Part shown: positions 61,319 to 64,000 of the stretch, piece after piece
Layout of the letters: each line of letters opens with the position of its first letter
Position numbering within the stretch: the first letter of the stretch is position 1
NCBI RefSeq assembly: GCF_005943945.1
Contig: NZ_CP040710.1
Coordinates: 3,455,501-3,519,500 of the forward strand
DNA from: Aggregatimonas sangjinii
GTDB lineage: Bacteria; Bacteroidota; Bacteroidia; Flavobacteriales; Flavobacteriaceae
DNA: 64,000 bases
Direction: 5' to 3'
Translations under genes and position numbers: made by a program
Notes under the pieces: model-generated
Told to the model about the DNA's origin: nothing
The model's database searches: none
What the model saw: only the letters and a program-made list of their open reading frames with translations

Positions 61319-62899
61319 ATGGTGACCGCTCCAAAAACATTCCACTTGGGGGAGGACTGGCTTACGGCCGGCATTGCCCTCGCCATTGCCCAAGGCAGGA
61401 CACAACTTAAACTCACGACAACAGCGCGGAATAGGATACGCGCAAGTGCGGCCGCGGTGCAACATATTGTTGAGAAAGGAGCGGTGGTGTATGGTATCAA
61501 TACGGGGTTCGGCCCATTATGTACTACAACAATCTCCAAGGAAGAAACCCGGATTTTGCAGACCAATATTCTACAAAGTCATAGCGTTGGAGTGGGTGAG
61601 CCGATCGCTTCCATTTTGGCAAAACTAATGCTTATCCTAAAGGCACAGTCTCTTTCGAAAGGCTATTCCGGTATCGCTGAAAGTACCATTGACCGAATTA
61701 TATGGCATATCGAGAACGACGCCATCCCTGTAGTGCCAGAACAGGGTTCTGTTGGAGCCTCCGGGGACCTAGCGCCCTTATCACATCTCTTTTTGCCATT
61801 GATCGGATTGGGCAAAGTGGAACATGAAGGTGCCGTACAACCAACGGCCGACTTCTTTAAAAAAGTCGGGCTAAAACCTTTGGCATTGGGAGCAAAGGAA
61901 GGCTTGGCCTTGATCAACGGCACGCAGTTCATTGCGGCCCATGCCGTGAAAGTCGTTGCCGAATTGCATTCCGTTTTAGCCCAATCCGATGTTGTAGGGG
62001 CCATGATGATCGAGAGCCTACAAGGTTCCGTAAAACCCTTCTACAATGAACTGCATGCGTTGCGCCCTTTTAAGGGTAATGTGCATGTGGCCAAAAGGGT
62101 AAAGCGATTGCTAAAAGGTTCGGAAATCATGGAAGACCATATCGATTGCGAACGTGTTCAGGACCCTTACTCCTTACGTTGTATTCCACAGGTACATGGT
62201 GCCTCTAGAAATACATGGTTGCATTTAAAGGAGCTTCTTGAAATTGAACTGAATTCGGTCACCGACAACCCGGTCATCTTTGATAAGGAGCTGACGATTA
62301 GCGGTGGCAATTTTCATGGCCAACCCCTGGCTATGGCCTTGGATTATGCCTGTCTGGCCGCTTCCGAACTCGGGAATATTTCGGACCGTAGAATTTATTT
62401 GGCGCTCGAGGGCAATAGCCCCGGTGTCCCTAAACTACTCATGAAAGATACCGGTATCAATTCGGGTTATATGATCTTGCAATATACCACGGCTGCATTG
62501 GCGAGTGAAAATAAAGGCCTATGTTTTCCCTCAAGCGCCGATAGCATTCCCACTTCCTTAGGACAGGAAGACCATGTGAGCATGGGTTCGATCAGTGGGC
62601 GAAAAGCCTTGCAAGTAATCGGTAATGTGAAAAAAATATTGGCCATAGAACTGCTGACCGCAGCGCAGGCCTTTGAGTTCAGAAAACCGATGAAGTCCGG
62701 AATTTTCTTGGATGAAATTCATAAGGAAATCCGTAAAAGAGTTCCTTTCGCGACCATGGACCGTGTTTTTGCCGATGATATCGAAATCGGTATTCAAATG
62801 ATCGAGGAAGAATTCGTGCTTGCCATCATCGAAAGAGTCAGAAAACAAAAAGGAATATCTTTGAACACCACCTATTCGGGTGAGTTCGAGAACTATTGA
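61319..62899 (+). CDS. hutH: Histidine ammonia-lyase
   Basis: First enzyme of histidine degradation (histidine to urocanate plus ammonia), 526 residues, in the cytoplasm. The MIO prosthetic group forms from Ala147-Ser148-Gly149 within GSVGASGDLAPLSH. NTGFGPLCTT and the C-terminal active-site region (EDHVSMGSISGRKAL) are intact. hutI begins 49 bases downstream on the same strand, and a LysR-type regulator is divergent. The urocanase and later genes would lie beyond the window. Confidence 0.97.
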   Translation: MVTAPKTFHLGEDWLTAGIALAIAQGRTQLKLTTTARNRIRASAAAVQHIVEKGAVVYGINTGFGPLCTTTISKEETRILQTNILQSHSVGVGEPIASILAKLMLILKAQSLSKGYSGIAESTIDRIIWHIENDAIPVVPEQGSVGASGDLAPLSHLFLPLIGLGKVEHEGAVQPTADFFKKVGLKPLALGAKEGLALINGTQFIAAHAVKVVAELHSVLAQSDVVGAMMIESLQGSVKPFYNELHALRPFKGNVHVAKRVKRLLKGSEIMEDHIDCERVQDPYSLRCIPQVHGASRNTWLHLKELLEIELNSVTDNPVIFDKELTISGGNFHGQPLAMALDYACLAASELGNISDRRIYLALEGNSPGVPKLLMKDTGINSGYMILQYTTAALASENKGLCFPSSADSIPTSLGQEDHVSMGSISGRKALQVIGNVKKILAIELLTAAQAFEFRKPMKSGIFLDEIHKEIRKRVPFATMDRVFADDIEIGIQMIEEEFVLAIIERVRKQKGISLNTTYSGEFENY

Positions 62900-62947
62900 A
62901 TTGAATCAAAAGACGAGGTACTACTTACCCAGTACTAAAAATAAACC

Positions 62948-64000
62948 ATGAACAACTACCAATTTATAGGCCCCTTTAAGCAACTGCTCCCCATGTCTGG
63001 CTTGCCGCTCAAAGGAGCACTTTCTGACGGTCAGCTTCCTGTAATCGAAAACGCGGGAATGCTTCTAGAAAATGACCGCGTATTAAAAATAGGTCCTTAT
63101 GATGCAATCCTTGCGGATGCCTCATCCCGAAAAGCGGACATCATAGCATTAAAGGGTGACCATGTTTGTATTCCTGGCCTTATCGATGCGCACACGCATA
63201 TCTGCTTTGGCGGAAGTCGGGCCAATGATTATGCCATGCGAAATGCGGGAAAATCCTATCTGGAAATTGCAAAAGCCGGGGGTGGCATTTGGGATACCGT
63301 GACCCAAACCAGAAAGGCGACCAAGGCCGAATTGGTCAAAAAAACGATCAAACGGGCCAAACAACATTTGAAAAACGGGGTCACCACCATAGAGGTAAAG
63401 AGCGGGTACGGCCTTTCGGTCGACGAAGAACTTAAAATGCTCAGGGCCATTCGGGAAGCCAACAAGGAACTTCCGATAGATTTGATTTCCACCTGTTTGG
63501 CCGCGCATATGTTGCCCAAGGATTTTGAAGGGGATGAAGAAAATTATTTAACGGAAATCGCTGAAAAACTATTTCCCGTTTTGAAGGAAGAAAAACTCAC
63601 CAATCGCATCGACGCTTTTATTGAAGAGAGTGCCTTTTACGAGGCTCAGATCACTCCATATTTTCAAAAAGCCCGGGAAATGGGGTTTGACATCACCGTA
63701 CATGCGGACCAATTTTCTACCGGCGGTAGCCAGGTCGCCGTCGCTTTCGGTGCGGTTAGTGCGGACCATTTGGAAGCCAGTACGCAGGCTGAAATCGAAC
63801 TATTGGCAAAAAGCAATGTCATCGCTACTGCGCTACCCGGTGCCTCTTTGGGCTTGGGGTGTGGCTTTACACCGGCCCGAAAAATATTGGACGCAGGCGG
63901 CGCTTTGGCCATAGCCAGTGACCACAACCCGGGTTCCGCACCTATGGGTGATTTGCTTACCCAAGCCGCTATCTTGGGCACTTTTGAAAAATTGACCAAT
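62948..64000 (+). CDS. hutI: Imidazolonepropionase (3' end cut by window edge)
   Basis: Third step of histidine degradation (4-imidazolone-5-propanoate to N-formimino-L-glutamate). The 351 visible codons are uninterrupted, so the gene continues past 64000. IDAHTHICFGGSRANDYAMR carries the first metal motif, HADQFSTGG the central His, and ASDHNPGSAPMG the catalytic Asp. Starts at ATG 62948, 49 bases after hutH. Confidence 0.96.
   Translation, partial: MNNYQFIGPFKQLLPMSGLPLKGALSDGQLPVIENAGMLLENDRVLKIGPYDAILADASSRKADIIALKGDHVCIPGLIDAHTHICFGGSRANDYAMRNAGKSYLEIAKAGGGIWDTVTQTRKATKAELVKKTIKRAKQHLKNGVTTIEVKSGYGLSVDEELKMLRAIREANKELPIDLISTCLAAHMLPKDFEGDEENYLTEIAEKLFPVLKEEKLTNRIDAFIEESAFYEAQITPYFQKAREMGFDITVHADQFSTGGSQVAVAFGAVSADHLEASTQAEIELLAKSNVIATALPGASLGLGCGFTPARKILDAGGALAIASDHNPGSAPMGDLLTQAAILGTFEKLTN

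Noticed and set aside
1-64000. CRISPR array, prophage, insertion sequence or classical defence gene
   Set aside because: I saw no direct-repeat array, integrase, transposase or known defence nuclease. The only repeats are the short interspersed and palindromic ones listed.

Overview
This window is chromosomal DNA from a member of the Bacteroidota, almost certainly family Flavobacteriaceae. The evidence is mixed. There are ExbB/ExbD clusters of the flavobacterial type and BlaI/M56 (BlaR1-like) pairs, one with TonB C-terminal domains. Small membrane proteins carry a GldL-like KILHW motif. Several promoters look like TTTG-N18-21-TAnnTTTG, the Bacteroidetes primary sigma consensus, and Shine-Dalgarno sites are weak. 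Base composition looks moderate, roughly mid-40s percent GC by eye. A Zobellia/Maribacter/Arenibacter-like marine genus is plausible, but I cannot name one.

Layout. 1-3.5 kb: 3' end of asnS, rpoN and a PAP2-like membrane protein. 3.5-8 kb: two ExbD pairs around a PorT-like barrel, with ExbB and a small membrane protein at the head of the complete operon. 8-12.5 kb: tRNA-Ser, asparaginase, TatD, a retropepsin-like protein and a di-haem peroxidase lipoprotein. 12.6-16.7 kb: sucB and sucA. 17-23 kb: envelope and sugar genes (beta-barrel protein, amidohydrolase, galE, DegT aminotransferase, kdtA). 23-28 kb: MFS and SSS sugar transporters with a LacI-type operator-like site, an eroded YfdC-like FNT gene, and an Fpg/Nei glycosylase whose C-terminal tail is frameshifted. 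28.6-35.3 kb: tRNA-Leu and a signalling locus (PAS histidine kinase, single-domain response regulator, and a 1338-residue CheB-CheR-PAS-kinase fusion). 35.6-39.3 kb: M20 dipeptidase, AraC regulator and a membrane protein. 39.6-45.3 kb: BlaI/M56 operon, DUF4407, DUF998 and YdjM-like proteins. 45.5-50.9 kb: a tight leftward run from a cyclase to a membrane-anchored MutS-like ATPase. 51-57 kb: hemW, ruvC, a TonB-like lipoprotein, a TPR protein and a second BlaI/M56 pair. 57-64 kb: DUF456, a PH-like membrane protein, a nucleotidyltransferase pair, a nitroreductase, and a LysR regulator divergent from hutH-hutI.

Most of the region is core metabolism and envelope maintenance. There is no prophage, insertion sequence, CRISPR array or classical defence island. 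The accessory signal lies in three kinds of place. First, small intergenic elements: three ~125-bp copies with CGTCTTTGCG-type inverted ends, plus other palindromes. Second, regulatory architecture: two BlaI operons whose operator dyads sit on or around the core promoter, a LysR dyad over the hut promoter, and a LacI-type site before the SSS transporter. Third, uncharacterised protein variants: ExbD proteins with a conserved periplasmic CNYC motif and an apparently ExbB-less second ExbD pair, the transmembrane MutS homologue, and M56 proteins with duplicated extracytoplasmic modules.
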